DNA of 64,000 nucleotides from Ravibacter sp964559125. GTDB taxonomy: Bacteria > Bacteroidota > Bacteroidia > Cytophagales > Spirosomataceae. Under the pieces are notes generated by a model. The model had not been told where the DNA came from. It saw only the letters and a program-made list of their open reading frames with translations, and made no database searches. The position numbers and the translations under genes are program-made. The stretch lies in the NCBI GenBank assembly GCA_964559125.1, contig CAZLGW010000008.1, positions 124,001 to 188,000 on the forward strand, written 5' to 3'. Each line of letters opens with the position of its first letter. The first letter of the stretch is position 1. Below, piece by piece: positions 1 through 9,500 of this stretch.

Positions 1-794
1 TCACGGAGCGCAAGCTCAGGCTTTCCCTGTTTCAGGTAGGCTTCTCCGCGCTGCCCGGGCAAAAATGCCAGTACCCGCTCGTCATTGAGCTTTTTCGCAT
101 TTTTCTCAGCCTCGTCAAAGCATCGTAAGGCCTGCTCGAAAAGACCGATATTCATATACATCACCCCGAGGTTGGGAATCGTTGCCCTGAGACTCTTTAT
201 ATCGCCCGACGACTCCTGGAGCCGCCTTGCCCTCAGCAGATAATCTATTCCAGCGGCAAAATGTCCTTCGTCTGCTTCCAGGCCGGCAAGCTGCGCATAT
301 ACCATTCCTTCCCGCGATTTATCGCCGACTTCCCGGAAAATCTCCAAGGCTTTGTCATATAACGGTCTGACCTCTTCACTGTATTCCCATATCCCGCATG
401 AATATAGCTGTGCCCGCCGGAAATAAGTCTGCCCCTCCAGGCTCCGGTCTTTTATCTCTTTTGCCTTTGAGAGCGCCGAATCCAGATGCGCATAGGCCGA
501 TTTCAGGTCTGAGAGGTACTCCATCTCCATTAATACCAGCTGAAGGCGGGCTTCAATCTCGCCTTCCGGGAACGGTATCTGTTTTGCAATTTCTATTGCC
601 TCCCTGTGCTTTGCAATGGCAATCGAGTCATTCCCGGATTTCCAGAACGCTATCCCCGCCTCGTTCAACAACTTCACTTTCCGGGTATCATGCTCCGGGA
701 GTGTAGCTGCCAATAGCATCAACGAGTCGGGATTCTGGGCAAAAGTGGCAAATCGCAACAAAAGTAAACTTGCAAGTAGAAAGAGATGTCTCAT
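1..794 (-). CDS. Exported TPR-repeat protein, 3' end outside the window
   Basis: The reverse strand is open from an ATG at 794-792 to the window edge, giving 264 visible residues without a stop. The N-terminus is a signal peptide (charged start, leucine-rich core, then F-A-Q as a likely cleavage site). The rest is helical, with repeated A/G/Y spacing typical of tetratricopeptide repeats at about 34-residue intervals. In Bacteroidota this architecture usually belongs to periplasmic sensor halves of histidine kinases or LuxR-type regulators, whose transmembrane and output domains would lie beyond position 1. The output domain cannot be seen, so the role as a sensor is inference. TPR identity is fairly sure; function is open. 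Confidence 0.75.
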   Translation of the reverse strand, partial: MRHLFLLASLLLLRFATFAQNPDSLMLLAATLPEHDTRKVKLLNEAGIAFWKSGNDSIAIAKHREAIEIAKQIPFPEGEIEARLQLVLMEMEYLSDLKSAYAHLDSALSKAKEIKDRSLEGQTYFRRAQLYSCGIWEYSEEVRPLYDKALEIFREVGDKSREGMVYAQLAGLEADEGHFAAGIDYLLRARRLQESSGDIKSLRATIPNLGVMYMNIGLFEQALRCFDEAEKNAKKLNDERVLAFLPGQRGEAYLKQGKPELALR

Positions 795-805
795 CTATAT
801 AAAAG

Positions 806-1023
806 TTAATGCCTCAAAACCAGACACGTAGCATCAGCCAATTAATTGGCGCTGTCTGAATTTTACCGCGAAGGGCGCAAAGCAGTCTATAAAAATGTCC
901 AACAATTATACTTTGCGCATTCTTCGCGTACATCGCGAAGAATGCGGTTATGATTCTTTTTTGTAGTCAAGATACCTTTCTGCGTGGTTAAGATACTTTT
1001 TAGACAGCGCCAAGAGGCATTAA
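806..1023. repeat. MITE-like nested inverted repeat
   Basis: Two inverted repeat pairs nest around this intergenic stretch. Bases 806-815 (TTAATGCCTC) are the perfect reverse complement of 1014-1023, and 846-857 (TTGGCGCTGTCT) of 1002-1013. On the right the two arms are contiguous; on the left 30 bases separate them. The core holds a further 13-bp hairpin (916-946) and a GCGCAAAG/CTTTGCGC pair. No open frame lies inside. This fits a folded non-autonomous element or a REP-like repeat; copy number in the genome is unknown. Confidence 0.5.
916..946. repeat. Perfect 13-bp hairpin in the core of the repeat
   Basis: Arms 916-928 (CGCATTCTTCGCG) and 934-946 pair perfectly around the 5-base loop TACAT. 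It lies between two leftward genes, so it could act as a terminator or a processing signal. There is no T-tract directly after it on the minus strand. Confidence 0.55.
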
Positions 1024-1042
1024 TCGTACCAGACCGGTGCCT

Positions 1043-1930
1043 TTAAATTAATTTCTCTTTAAAGAATGCCACCGTTCTTTGCCAGGCCAGCTCAGCAGCC
1101 TTTTTATCGTAACGCGGCGTTGTGTCGTTATGGAAGCCGTGATTGACGGCCGGATAAAAATAAGCGATGTATTCTTTCCCGTTTTCCTTAAGCGCCTTTT
1201 CATAGGCCGGCCATCCTTCGTTTACGCGGGTATCGAGTTCCGCGAAATGCAATTGAAGGGGAGCTTTGATCTTCGGAACATCTTCTGCGGGAGCCTGTCC
1301 TCCGTAAAAAGGGGCTGCAGCCGCTAAATCCGGAACCCGGACTGCCATCATATTGGCGATCCATCCGCCGAAGCAAAAGCCCACAGCTCCTACCCTGCCG
1401 TTGCAGAATTCGTTTTTCTTCAGGTACCCGAAGCCTGCTATGAAGTCTTCCAGCATGTCATTCCGGTCGCGTTTGCTTTGCAGGGCCCGGCCGTCATCGT
1501 CATTGCCCGGATAGCCTCCGAGCGGAGTCAGCGCATCCGGGGCCAGGCTGACAAAACCGGCCAGGGCCGCCCGCCTCCCTACGTCCTCTATATGTGGGTT
1601 CAACCCCCTGTTTTCATGTACGACAACAATACCGCCGAGCCTGTCTTTATTGTCTTTCGGCATACATAAAAGCGCCCGTATAGTCCCTCCTCCCTGCGGG
1701 GAAGGGTAGTCGACATATTTGGTGGTAATCCTCGGATCATCGGGTTTCACCTGCAGGGCCCCTTTATAATCGGGCATCAGGAAACTCATAAGCGAAGCAA
1801 CGGTCAGCCCTCCCACCGCGTATGCAGAAAGGCTTTGCATGAAATCGCTACGCGTCAGGCGATTGTGGGCATAGGCGTCATAGAGATCAAATACTTCCTG
1901 CCTGATATCCTCTTTCCGTGGTGTTGACAT
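1043..1930 (-). CDS. Dienelactone hydrolase family protein (YghX-like)
   Basis: A 295-residue alpha/beta hydrolase. The start at 1930 (M-S-T-P-R-K) is preferred over the 15-residue longer frame because the family begins with this helical N-terminal segment, which contains a hydrophobic stretch at about residues 33-53. The catalytic triad expected for dienelactone hydrolases is visible: Cys186 in G-F-C-F-G-G, Asp233 and His264 in N-H-G-F-H. The family hydrolyses cyclic esters; YghX-type members have no firmly assigned substrate. The gene is divergent from the phosphodiesterase gene at 2020, with an 89-bp shared gap. The family call is strong; the substrate is unknown. Confidence 0.85.
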   Translation of the reverse strand: MSTPRKEDIRQEVFDLYDAYAHNRLTRSDFMQSLSAYAVGGLTVASLMSFLMPDYKGALQVKPDDPRITTKYVDYPSPQGGGTIRALLCMPKDNKDRLGGIVVVHENRGLNPHIEDVGRRAALAGFVSLAPDALTPLGGYPGNDDDGRALQSKRDRNDMLEDFIAGFGYLKKNEFCNGRVGAVGFCFGGWIANMMAVRVPDLAAAAPFYGGQAPAEDVPKIKAPLQLHFAELDTRVNEGWPAYEKALKENGKEYIAYFYPAVNHGFHNDTTPRYDKKAAELAWQRTVAFFKEKLI

Positions 1931-2019
1931 ACAAGTGTAGATTTTCGGTTTCTTAAAGTTAACGTAAGTTCCCAAAAAAAGAAATTCTTACCTTAGCCAA
2001 ATATCACAATGTGTTGCTA

Positions 2020-2988
2020 ATGAAATTCTTTGCCAAGAAGACACTCCGCGGCCTGTTCGTCGCGGTGGCATGGCTGACGGTTTTACCGGGCACGGGAACA
2101 TCTGTCGCCCGGGTCCCGGATCTCTATCGTATCGAAATACCTCCGGGCGAAACATTAAAGACCTTCTTTCGCTATGCTCCCGACAGGATTCCCTTTGTCA
2201 GTACTCACCGTGGCGGCGCCCGGCCGGGCTTTCCCGAAAATTGTATTCCCACCTTCGAAAACACGCTCAGGCATACCTGGTCTATTCTTGAAATAGATCC
2301 CAGGTATACGAAAGACAGTGTCATCATCCTGATGCACGATGCCACGCTCGAAAGGACATCCGACGGTACCGGTAAAGTCACCGATCATACCTTTGAACAA
2401 ATCCGCAGGCTGAGGTTAAAAGACGTAAACGGCACAATCACGGAAAATACCATTCCTACCCTGGATGAGGCGATAGAATGGGCCAGGAACAAGACAGTCC
2501 TGGTTTTGGATCAGAAGGACGTGCCGGTGGAGGCGCGGGTAAAAAAGGTACAGGAACACCGCGCTCAGTCGTGGGTGGCACTGATTGTCTACAGTCTTGA
2601 GGATGCCGTAAAATGTCATAACCTGGACCCCGATATTATGATGGAGCTCATGGTACCCGATAAAAAGGCGATGTCAGCTATTGAAAGCGCCGGGATACCC
2701 TGGAAAAATGTCATCGCCTTCATTACGCATACTGTCCCGAAAGAGCCGGGGATATTCCGTGAGCTGCATGAGAAAGGAGTAATGTGCATCAGGGGCAGCT
2801 CCAGGACTATCGACAAGGAGTATACGGAAGGAAAGATTACGGACAAAAAGGCGCTTTTTGAACGATACAGGGAAATGGTTGCCTCCGGCACAGACATTAT
2901 AGAGGCAGATCTCGGAATTGAGGCGGGAGAAGCTTTGAGAAAATCTTTAAAAAAGAGCAGCAGGAAGTCGCAGTTTTTCAAACGGTAA
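2020..2988 (+). CDS. Glycerophosphodiester phosphodiesterase family protein, exported
   Basis: A 322-residue protein with a signal peptide (K-rich start, hydrophobic residues 10-25). The GDPD TIM-barrel core is recognisable: His63-Arg64-Gly-Gly, P-E-N at 72-74, the metal-binding pair Glu91/Asp93, and His106-Asp107 followed by R-T-S-D-G-T-G. Known members split glycerophosphodiesters into glycerol 3-phosphate and an alcohol. In Bacteroidota many such exported proteins sit in carbohydrate loci with unproven substrates. The start at 2020 (M-K-F-F) is chosen because it begins the signal peptide cleanly. It precedes the MFS transporter gene by 19 bp and is probably co-transcribed with it. Confidence 0.85.
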   Translation: MKFFAKKTLRGLFVAVAWLTVLPGTGTSVARVPDLYRIEIPPGETLKTFFRYAPDRIPFVSTHRGGARPGFPENCIPTFENTLRHTWSILEIDPRYTKDSVIILMHDATLERTSDGTGKVTDHTFEQIRRLRLKDVNGTITENTIPTLDEAIEWARNKTVLVLDQKDVPVEARVKKVQEHRAQSWVALIVYSLEDAVKCHNLDPDIMMELMVPDKKAMSAIESAGIPWKNVIAFITHTVPKEPGIFRELHEKGVMCIRGSSRTIDKEYTEGKITDKKALFERYREMVASGTDIIEADLGIEAGEALRKSLKKSSRKSQFFKR

Positions 2989-3007
2989 ATTGTCAATTAT
3001 CTAATCA

Positions 3008-4285
3008 ATGAAAATCAGTAATTACCGTTGGTGGGTGGTAGGCCTGGTCTTGATGGCTACTACTATCAATTACATTGACCGGCAGATAATAGGTCTGCTG
3101 AAACCGGTCCTGGAAGTAGAGTTTAACTGGTCTGAGTCAGACTATTCCCGAATTGTGACAGCCTTCAGTGCGGCCTATGCGATCGGTCTGCTGACGATGG
3201 GGAGGCTGGTCGATTTCCTGGGGACCAAGCGGGGATATGCCATTTCTGTTATTATCTGGAGCCTGGCAGGTATGCTGCATGCAGTTGCCCGGAACCTCAC
3301 TCAGTTCATTACGGTACGCGTCGTGCTGGGGATAGGAGAAGCGGGGAATTTCCCGGCGGCAATGAAGGTGGTATCGGAATGGTTTCCGAAAAAAGAAAAG
3401 GCCCTTGCCACCGGGATTATCAATGCCGGCGCCAGCATAGGTGTAGTTTTTGCCCTGCTGATAACTCCCCTGATCCTCAATTTTTATACCTGGAAGGAAG
3501 TATTCTGGATTACCGGCGGCCTGGGCTTTGTGTGGCTGACCTTATGGTGGATCTTCTACGAGATCCCTTCGCGGCAAAAAAGAATCACCGAACAGGAACT
3601 GGAGCTTATCTCCAGCGGCCAGGAGCAATTTGAAACACAGACCACCCAACCATTACCCTGGAAAAAGCTGCTGACCTTCCCTCAGACCTGGGCGGTGGTA
3701 GCCGGGAAGTTTTTCATCGATCCTATTTACTGGTTTTTCCTGTTCTGGCTTCCCTCCTATTTCGCTACAACGTTCGGGCTGGATCTCAAAAAACCCAGCC
3801 TACCACTGATGATCATCTACCTGGCAACAACCGTCGGTGCTATCGGCGGAGGCTATATCTCATCGTACCTGGTCAAAAAAGGGTGGACAACCGTAAAAGC
3901 CCGGAAGTCGACCCTACTGATGGTGGCCCTCTTCGAGCTGATGATCATCGGTATGCAATTTGTCAATGATGTATGGGTGGCGGTAACTATACTCAGCCTG
4001 GCGGTGGCACTGCACCAGGCCTGGTCTACCAATGTCTTTACCCTGGCAGCGGACCTGTTTCCCAAAGAATCGGTTAGCTCTGTAGCGGGGCTGGCCGGCA
4101 TGGCAGGGGCTGTAGGGGGTATCCTATTCCCGATGCTGGTCGGCTATCTGCTTGATTCGTATAAGCAGGTGGGGAACCTCGCAGGCGGGTATAACCTTTT
4201 GTTTTCGCTGTGCGGGGTTACCTACCTGGTTACGTGGCTGGTGATACACGGGCTGACGCTACGGTTTAAGAATAACGCGGTGTGA
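3008..4285 (+). CDS. MFS transporter, anion:cation symporter family (ExuT-like)
   Basis: A 425-residue inner-membrane protein with twelve predicted hydrophobic segments. The N-terminal region carries N-Y-I-D-R-Q-I-I-G-L, characteristic of the anion:cation symporter branch that includes hexuronate (ExuT), glucarate and tartrate carriers. The loop between segments 2 and 3 has the G-R-L-V-D-F-L-G-T-K-R motif. Transport of a uronate or aldonate with protons is likely from the family and from the nearby kduD and iclR, but the substrate is inferred. It follows the phosphodiesterase gene by 19 bp and ends at a small hairpin. Confidence 0.85.
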   Translation: MKISNYRWWVVGLVLMATTINYIDRQIIGLLKPVLEVEFNWSESDYSRIVTAFSAAYAIGLLTMGRLVDFLGTKRGYAISVIIWSLAGMLHAVARNLTQFITVRVVLGIGEAGNFPAAMKVVSEWFPKKEKALATGIINAGASIGVVFALLITPLILNFYTWKEVFWITGGLGFVWLTLWWIFYEIPSRQKRITEQELELISSGQEQFETQTTQPLPWKKLLTFPQTWAVVAGKFFIDPIYWFFLFWLPSYFATTFGLDLKKPSLPLMIIYLATTVGAIGGGYISSYLVKKGWTTVKARKSTLLMVALFELMIIGMQFVNDVWVAVTILSLAVALHQAWSTNVFTLAADLFPKESVSSVAGLAGMAGAVGGILFPMLVGYLLDSYKQVGNLAGGYNLLFSLCGVTYLVTWLVIHGLTLRFKNNAV

Positions 4286-4287
4286 TT

Positions 4288-4308
4288 GTAGGGACACACG
4301 GTTCCTAC
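4288..4308. terminator. Hairpin after the MFS gene
   Basis: GTAGGGA (4288-4294) pairs with TTCCTAC (4302-4308) with one G-T wobble around a 7-base loop, three bases after the MFS stop codon. There is no T-tract. It lies between convergent gene ends and may stop or stabilise both transcripts. Confidence 0.4.
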
Positions 4309-4460
4309 GGCCGGCTCGGCTGCGTTCCTTCTGAAATGTTGTTTTCATCGGTCTGACAGGTAGCAACCGCATTTTCAGCCGGTTTAGCGTCTTCCGTATC
4401 CTTGCGACTAGTGAGGCAGACAATCCCGACGAATACGGCTGCGATCATAAAGTTTTTCAT
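4305..4460 (-). CDS. Small exported hypothetical protein (51 aa)
   Basis: An ATG at 4460-4458 opens a 51-residue frame ending with TAG at 4307-4305. It begins M-K-N-F-M-I-A-A-V-F-V-G-I-V-C, which is a short signal peptide with a cysteine in lipobox-like position. A charged low-complexity tail (K-D-T-E-D-A-K-P-A-E) follows. This resembles the very small lipoproteins common in Bacteroidota, but no family is recognised. No clear ribosome site is visible. It may be real or a chance frame. Confidence 0.4.
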   Translation of the reverse strand: MKNFMIAAVFVGIVCLTSRKDTEDAKPAENAVATCQTDENNISEGTQPSRP

Positions 4461-4572
4461 AGTGCAACTTTTTGAGAAAATTGTTCCAACTTCCCGTTAG
4501 TCGCACATTTACATTTTAAGGAAACAAGGAGGTGTGTTTTTTTGCTATAAGATTGCCGGGTAACCGAAACGG

Positions 4573-5310
4573 CTATGCGTCCAGTCTTTTATTGATATTC
4601 TCTGCCGCGAGCTTCAATGCCGCGATTATCTCCTTTTTACGCGGTGCAGGAAACCTGATTTCCGGCAGAAAAACACTCAGTGCAGCAATTATTTTTCCTT
4701 TTTTCTTCACCGGTACCGCTACCCCAATGATATGTTTTGCGGAATGGGTAATCACTATCTCCTCTCTTTGTATCTTCTCCAAAGCCCGCATTAAATCTTC
4801 CCGGGTTTCTACCTCCTTCCATACACCGGGAGCAGGGAGACCATTTCCGTTCACAAAACTTTCCACTTCCTTTTTAGACATATAGGCGAGCAGCAGCCTT
4901 CCGCTTGCCGTTTCGTAGACGTCGCGCTCGGTTTTACTCCTGACCTGCAGATCCTGATCGCTGTTAACTATATGCAGGATCAGGCGCTTCTGATTACGTA
5001 TGATACCCAACAGGCATCCTTCATTCAGTTGATCGGTAAGTGCTTCCATCTCCGGCTTTCCCGCCATCACAAGGTTCTGATTGTAACCGGGATTATTGGT
5101 CAGGTTAAAGGCCATAGGGCCCAGGCGATATCCCTTCTTCCTACCCAGATGTTCTACGTAATTTTTGCTTACCAGTGTTTTGAGAATATTGGCGCAGGTA
5201 GCCTGATTCAGGTCCAGGCGTTCCGAGATTTCGGTGAGCGTATAGGCCCTTTCCGAATCCTGTGCAATGTATTCCAGTATATCTAAAGCTTTGATTATAA
5301 CAAGTACCAT
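4573..5310 (-). CDS. IclR-family transcriptional regulator
   Basis: A 245-residue regulator. Residues 5-60 form the winged helix-turn-helix of IclR proteins (A-L-D-I-L-E-Y-I, then L-T-E-I-S-E-R-L-D-L and T-C-A-N-I-L-K-T-L). Residues from about 75 onward form the effector-binding domain, including A-S-G-R-L-L-L-A-Y and the C-terminal G-V-A-V-P-V. IclR relatives such as KdgR respond to intermediates of uronate breakdown. It lies 19 bp after kduD on the same strand and is probably in one operon with it. The unit is divergent from susC at 6517, and two copies of a 16-bp motif in the shared gap are plausible binding sites. Confidence 0.88.
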   Translation of the reverse strand: MVLVIIKALDILEYIAQDSERAYTLTEISERLDLNQATCANILKTLVSKNYVEHLGRKKGYRLGPMAFNLTNNPGYNQNLVMAGKPEMEALTDQLNEGCLLGIIRNQKRLILHIVNSDQDLQVRSKTERDVYETASGRLLLAYMSKKEVESFVNGNGLPAPGVWKEVETREDLMRALEKIQREEIVITHSAKHIIGVAVPVKKKGKIIAALSVFLPEIRFPAPRKKEIIAALKLAAENINKRLDA

Positions 5311-5329
5311 GTATTTTTATGAATAATGA

Positions 5330-6100
5330 TTACCGGCCCATCCAACCGCCGTCCACAGTTACGATACTCCCGTGGACATAATCTGACGCAGCCGATGCCA
5401 GGAACACGGTTACTCCTTTAAAATCACCGGGCTTACCCCATCTGCCTGCAGGGATCCTCCCGACTATGGCGGCATTCCTTTCAGGATCATTACGCAGCGC
5501 CTCGGTATTGTCGGTATCAATATAGCCAGGGGCAATCCCGTTTACATTGACGCCTCTTGCAGCCCACTCATTTGCCAGCGCTTTGATCAACCCGCCGATA
5601 GCAGACTTACTGGCGGTATAGCCCGGCACGTTAATTCCTCCCTGGAATGTCAGCAATGATGCAGTAAAAATAATTTTCCCATACCCCCGATCCAGCATTC
5701 CCGCCCCTATTTCCCTGGATAATATGAACTGGGCATTCAGATTGGTATTAATGATAGTGTCCCAGTATTCGTCAGGGTGTTCTGCAGCCGGCTTCCGAAG
5801 AATAGTGCCTGCATTGTTGACCAGGATATCGACGACGGGGTGGTTTGTCCTTATTTTTTCAATAAAGTGATAAAGGTTCTCCCTGTCGCCCAGGTCACAT
5901 TGGTAGGCGGTGAAACTCCTACCCAGACGCTCTACCTCGGCCCCTACGGTACTCCCCTGCGTTTCAAGAGAAGCCGACACGCCGATAATATCGGCCCCCG
6001 CTTCTGCCAGCGCTACGGCCATAGCCTTTCCGATGCCGCGTTTGCACCCGGTTACGAGCGCGGTCCTGCCTTTCAGAGAAAAAGATTCTAAAACACTCAT
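5330..6100 (-). CDS. kduD: 2-dehydro-3-deoxy-D-gluconate 5-dehydrogenase (KduD), SDR family
   Basis: A 256-residue classical short-chain dehydrogenase. It has the NAD(P) motif T-G-C-K-R-G-I-G (17-24), N-N-A-G (95-98), Ser148, and Tyr161/Lys165 in Y-T-A-S-K. The C-terminal run R-I-P-A-G-R-W-G, F-L-A-S-A-A-S-D-Y-V and V-D-G-G-W closely matches KduD. KduD reduces 2,5-diketo-3-deoxygluconate to 2-keto-3-deoxygluconate in the breakdown of unsaturated uronates. The start at 6100 is used because the 12 extra upstream codons are not family-like. It is the first gene of a leftward unit with iclR, divergent from susC, so its product probably handles what the rightward locus imports. Confidence 0.85.
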   Translation of the reverse strand: MSVLESFSLKGRTALVTGCKRGIGKAMAVALAEAGADIIGVSASLETQGSTVGAEVERLGRSFTAYQCDLGDRENLYHFIEKIRTNHPVVDILVNNAGTILRKPAAEHPDEYWDTIINTNLNAQFILSREIGAGMLDRGYGKIIFTASLLTFQGGINVPGYTASKSAIGGLIKALANEWAARGVNVNGIAPGYIDTDNTEALRNDPERNAAIVGRIPAGRWGKPGDFKGVTVFLASAASDYVHGSIVTVDGGWMGR

Positions 6101-6101
6101 A

Positions 6102-6117
6102 ATTTCACAATGATAAA
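6102..6117. promoter_or_regulatory. Candidate IclR operator, copy 1
   Basis: ATTTCACAATGATAAA occurs here directly upstream of the kduD start codon and again, unchanged, at 6234-6249. The inner 15 bases form an imperfect palindrome (10 of 15 positions match the reverse complement). Position beside a regulator gene makes an operator plausible; binding is not shown. Confidence 0.4.
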
Positions 6118-6233
6118 GATTTATTTTCTGATACAATTTAACTACCCCACAGGTTTTCCCTTCGCCAGCCGGTGCCCGGCCGCCAAACTACCTCCTGTAG
6201 CCCTGTAAGCTTCTAAACCGGCGGAAGTAAATT

Positions 6234-6249
6234 ATTTCACAATGATAAA
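6234..6249. promoter_or_regulatory. Candidate IclR operator, copy 2
   Basis: This is the exact second copy of the 16-bp motif found at 6102-6117, 132 bp away in the same orientation and inside the divergent kduD/susC control region. Confidence 0.4.
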
Positions 6250-6440
6250 ATAAAAATATCATATTAATAAACAATGTCTTCAAACCGGTAGGCTTCCAAC
6301 TTGTCTGAGTCTATTTCAGTATATATAATAAATCCAATACTAATTCGCTAAATATCACAAATACACATCATGAATATATAACAATTCCACTTTTTCAACT
6401 ACATCAATATAATTTTTCCATAAAACTTTAGCATAAATCC

Positions 6441-6505
6441 TTGTATAGAAAATTACATTTCACTAATATTGTATTGTTAAATTATTATTTATCTATAATA
6501 AATTA
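6441..6505 (+). promoter_or_regulatory. Putative susC promoter with shared 41-bp element
   Basis: A TTG at 6441-6443 is followed after 20 bases by TAATATTG (6464-6471), one base off the Bacteroidota -7 box TAnnTTTG. Bases 6465-6505 match 23864-23904, upstream of the symporter gene, at 34 of 41 positions. A partial copy (TTGTATAG, AAAATTA) starts at 6441. Element assignment is by position and similarity only. Confidence 0.45.
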
Positions 6506-6516
6506 CAATCAACCCT

Positions 6517-9500
6517 ATGACCAGAAAACTTTTATTTCTAACGCTTAATACTGTGCTGACCATGTTGCTTGCCGGCGCCTGTATGTGGGCGCAAATCAGC
6601 ATCAGCGGGGCAGTGAGCGATGAAAATGGTCAGCCGGTCCCGGGAGTGAACGTGGTGGAAAAAGGAACCGCCACGGGAACCTCGACCGACGCCGATGGAC
6701 AGTACCGCCTGACGGTATCCTCCGGGAATGCCGTGCTCACTTTCTCTTTCGTCGGATATGTATCGCAGGAAGTAGCCGCCGGCAACCGTACCCGGATCGA
6801 CATCCAGCTTTTTCCCGACACCCGGCAACTGGGTGAAATAGTCGTAGTAGGATATGGTACGCAGCAGAAAAGGGATGTTACAGGCTCGGTGGCGTCTGTA
6901 GCCCCGAAAGACGTACAGCGCATTGTTACACCCCGGCTGGACCAGGCGCTTCAGGGTCAAATACCCGGTGTACAGATATCCACTACTTCCGGAGCTCCCG
7001 GCGGGAATGCAACCGTTCTTGTACGCGGGATAGGTTCGGTTTCAGGAGGAAACGAACCACTCATCGTAGTTGATGGTTTCCCGGGTGTAACCAGTCTGAA
7101 TGCCATTAATATGGCAGATATAGAATCAATCGAGGTGTTGAAAGATGCGTCGGCAACGGCCATCTACGGTTCCCGCGGATCTAATGGTGTGATCATGATC
7201 ACCACTAAAAAAGGGAAAGCAGGCACCAGCAGCATTACGTTTGACACTTACCTGGGATTACAGCAGCCTGCCAAATTACTGAAGCTGATGAACGGACGCC
7301 AGTTTGCCGAGATGGTGATTGAAAGCCGCAACAACGGGTGGCTGGAAAACGGCGGCCCCAACGCTAAAGTCACCGACCCCAACAGCGTCAGGACATCGTC
7401 ATACCGTATCCCGGTCGAATACACCGATCTCAATAACCTGCCTCCCTACGATACTGACTGGCAAAGGGAAATATTCCGGACGGCCCCGATCCAGAATTAC
7501 CAGCTCACTGCCACAGGTGGAAGTGATAAGATGCGGTATGCCCTAAGCGGCGGCTATTTTGACCAGCAGGGTATCCTGATCGCTTCTTCAATGAAACGTT
7601 ATACCGCACGCCTCAATGTAGAGGGGAATGCCGGCAAGAGGATAACCCTCGGCATGTCGCTTGCTCCCAGTTTTACCAGCAACAAAAATGTTCCTTCCAC
7701 AGGTCACTACGGCGATCTTAACCTGATCAACCTGGCATGGACCATGCCTCCCCTCACACCGGTATATAACCCCGACGGCACTTACGGTAATACGTATAAT
7801 CTTACCAACGAAGGAGGAGTAGGAGTCGCCAACCCCATACAGGTAGCAAATGAAAGGGTTAGCGCAAACTCCCAGTTCTTTATGCAGGGAAATGCATTCG
7901 GGGAATACCGGATATTGGATGGTCTTAACCTGAGAGTGAGTGTCGGTGGCGTCTTTACCAACTCCAAAACCAACAATTTCAAACCTTCCACGCTACCTGC
8001 CCTCCAGGCTCCCACACCGGCTACTGCGAGCTTCAACTCCAATGAGGGGATCAACTGGCTCAATGAAAATACGTTAAGCTATAAAAAAACGATCGAAAAA
8101 CACTATTTCGACGTGGTAGCAGGGTTCACAGTACAAAAGTCCAGCTCAGTTTCATCGTCCACATCGGCCACCAATTTCCCCGACGACATCATTCAAAACG
8201 TAAACGGCGGCCAGATAACGGGAGGAAGCTACGACATCGGGGAATGGAGCCTGCTTTCCTACCTCGGGCGGATCAATTATGTCTACAACGACCGGTACCT
8301 GCTCACCGTAACAGCCAGGACAGACGGATCGTCGCGCTTCGGCCCCAACCGGCAGTGGGGAGCGTTCCCCTCGTTTTCGGTCGGATGGCGGCTTTCGGAA
8401 GAGAACTTTCTCAAAGACCTGGGGATATTTGATGACCTGAAAGTACGTTACAGCTACGGTCTTTCCGGGAATAACGACATCGGCAACTACCGGTATATCG
8501 GCCTGCTCTCCGATTCCTATTATGTATTGGGCGATCAGCAGGTGCCAGGCCTGATACAAAGCAGCTTTACTAACAACAATCTCGGATGGGAAACCAGCAA
8601 ACAGTCTGACATAGGCCTGGATTTCTCGCTGTTCGGCAACCGGCTCAACTTCACAGGCGACTATTACAGGCGCCGCAATACCGACATGCTGCTCAGCAAA
8701 GCCATCTCTTCCGTAACGGGTTTCACCAGCGCCTGGGTCAATATGGGAGAAATGGAAAACAAGGGATTTGAACTGGGCCTCAGCGGCCGCCCGGTAGCCC
8801 GCAAAGATTTCCAATGGTCTTCCAGCTTCAATATCAGCTTTAACAAAAACAAGGTGGTCAGCCTGGGAGAAAGCGAAGAAATTTTCTCAAGTGCAGGAGG
8901 AAGAGGAAACGTGAGCATCACACGGGTAGGACATCCGATCGGCAGTTTTTACGGACACGTATTCGAAGGGATTTTCCTTACCCAATCTGATCTCGATAAC
9001 CATGCCTCGCAAAACGGCGCCAAGCTGGGGGATATGATATACAGGGACGTGGATGGAAACGGTGTGATCAACGATCTCGACCGCGATATAATAGGGAGCC
9101 CGCAGCCTAAGTTCTACTACGGGTTCAATAACTCGTTCACCTATAAAAACTGGTCTTTGGATGTTCTGTTAAACGGTACCCAGGGAAATGATGTTTTCTG
9201 GGCCGGCGCTGTTTTCGCTTACGGATTTCACGGCGTACAGAATCAATTAGCCAAAGCTTATGAAAACCGGTACGTTTCCCCCGAACAGCCGGGAGACGGA
9301 AAAAGTCCCCGGATGATACGCGGAGGCTTAAACAACAATCTCAGGTACAGCTCCTTTTTCAATTTCGACGGCTCCTATCTCCGCGTAAGAAGCACCACAC
9401 TCAACTATAACCTGCCCCAGGGGATAGCGCAGAAGGCCGGTCTTCAGGGGGGAAGGCTCTACCTGTCGGGAACAAACTTGTTCACTTTCACGAAATATCC

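Larger units (their letters stand above)
6101..6516. other. AT-rich divergent control region between kduD and susC
   Basis: A 416-bp gap with no credible gene, much AT-richer than its surroundings from about 6230 on. It contains two copies of a 16-bp motif, a promoter-like element next to susC and several TTGTATwG-type repeats. It must hold the promoters of both the leftward kduD-iclR unit and the rightward utilisation locus. Confidence 0.75.

Noticed and set aside
8152..8814. 220-codon leftward frame
   Set aside because: It lies inside the susC gene on the other strand and shows no recognisable domain.
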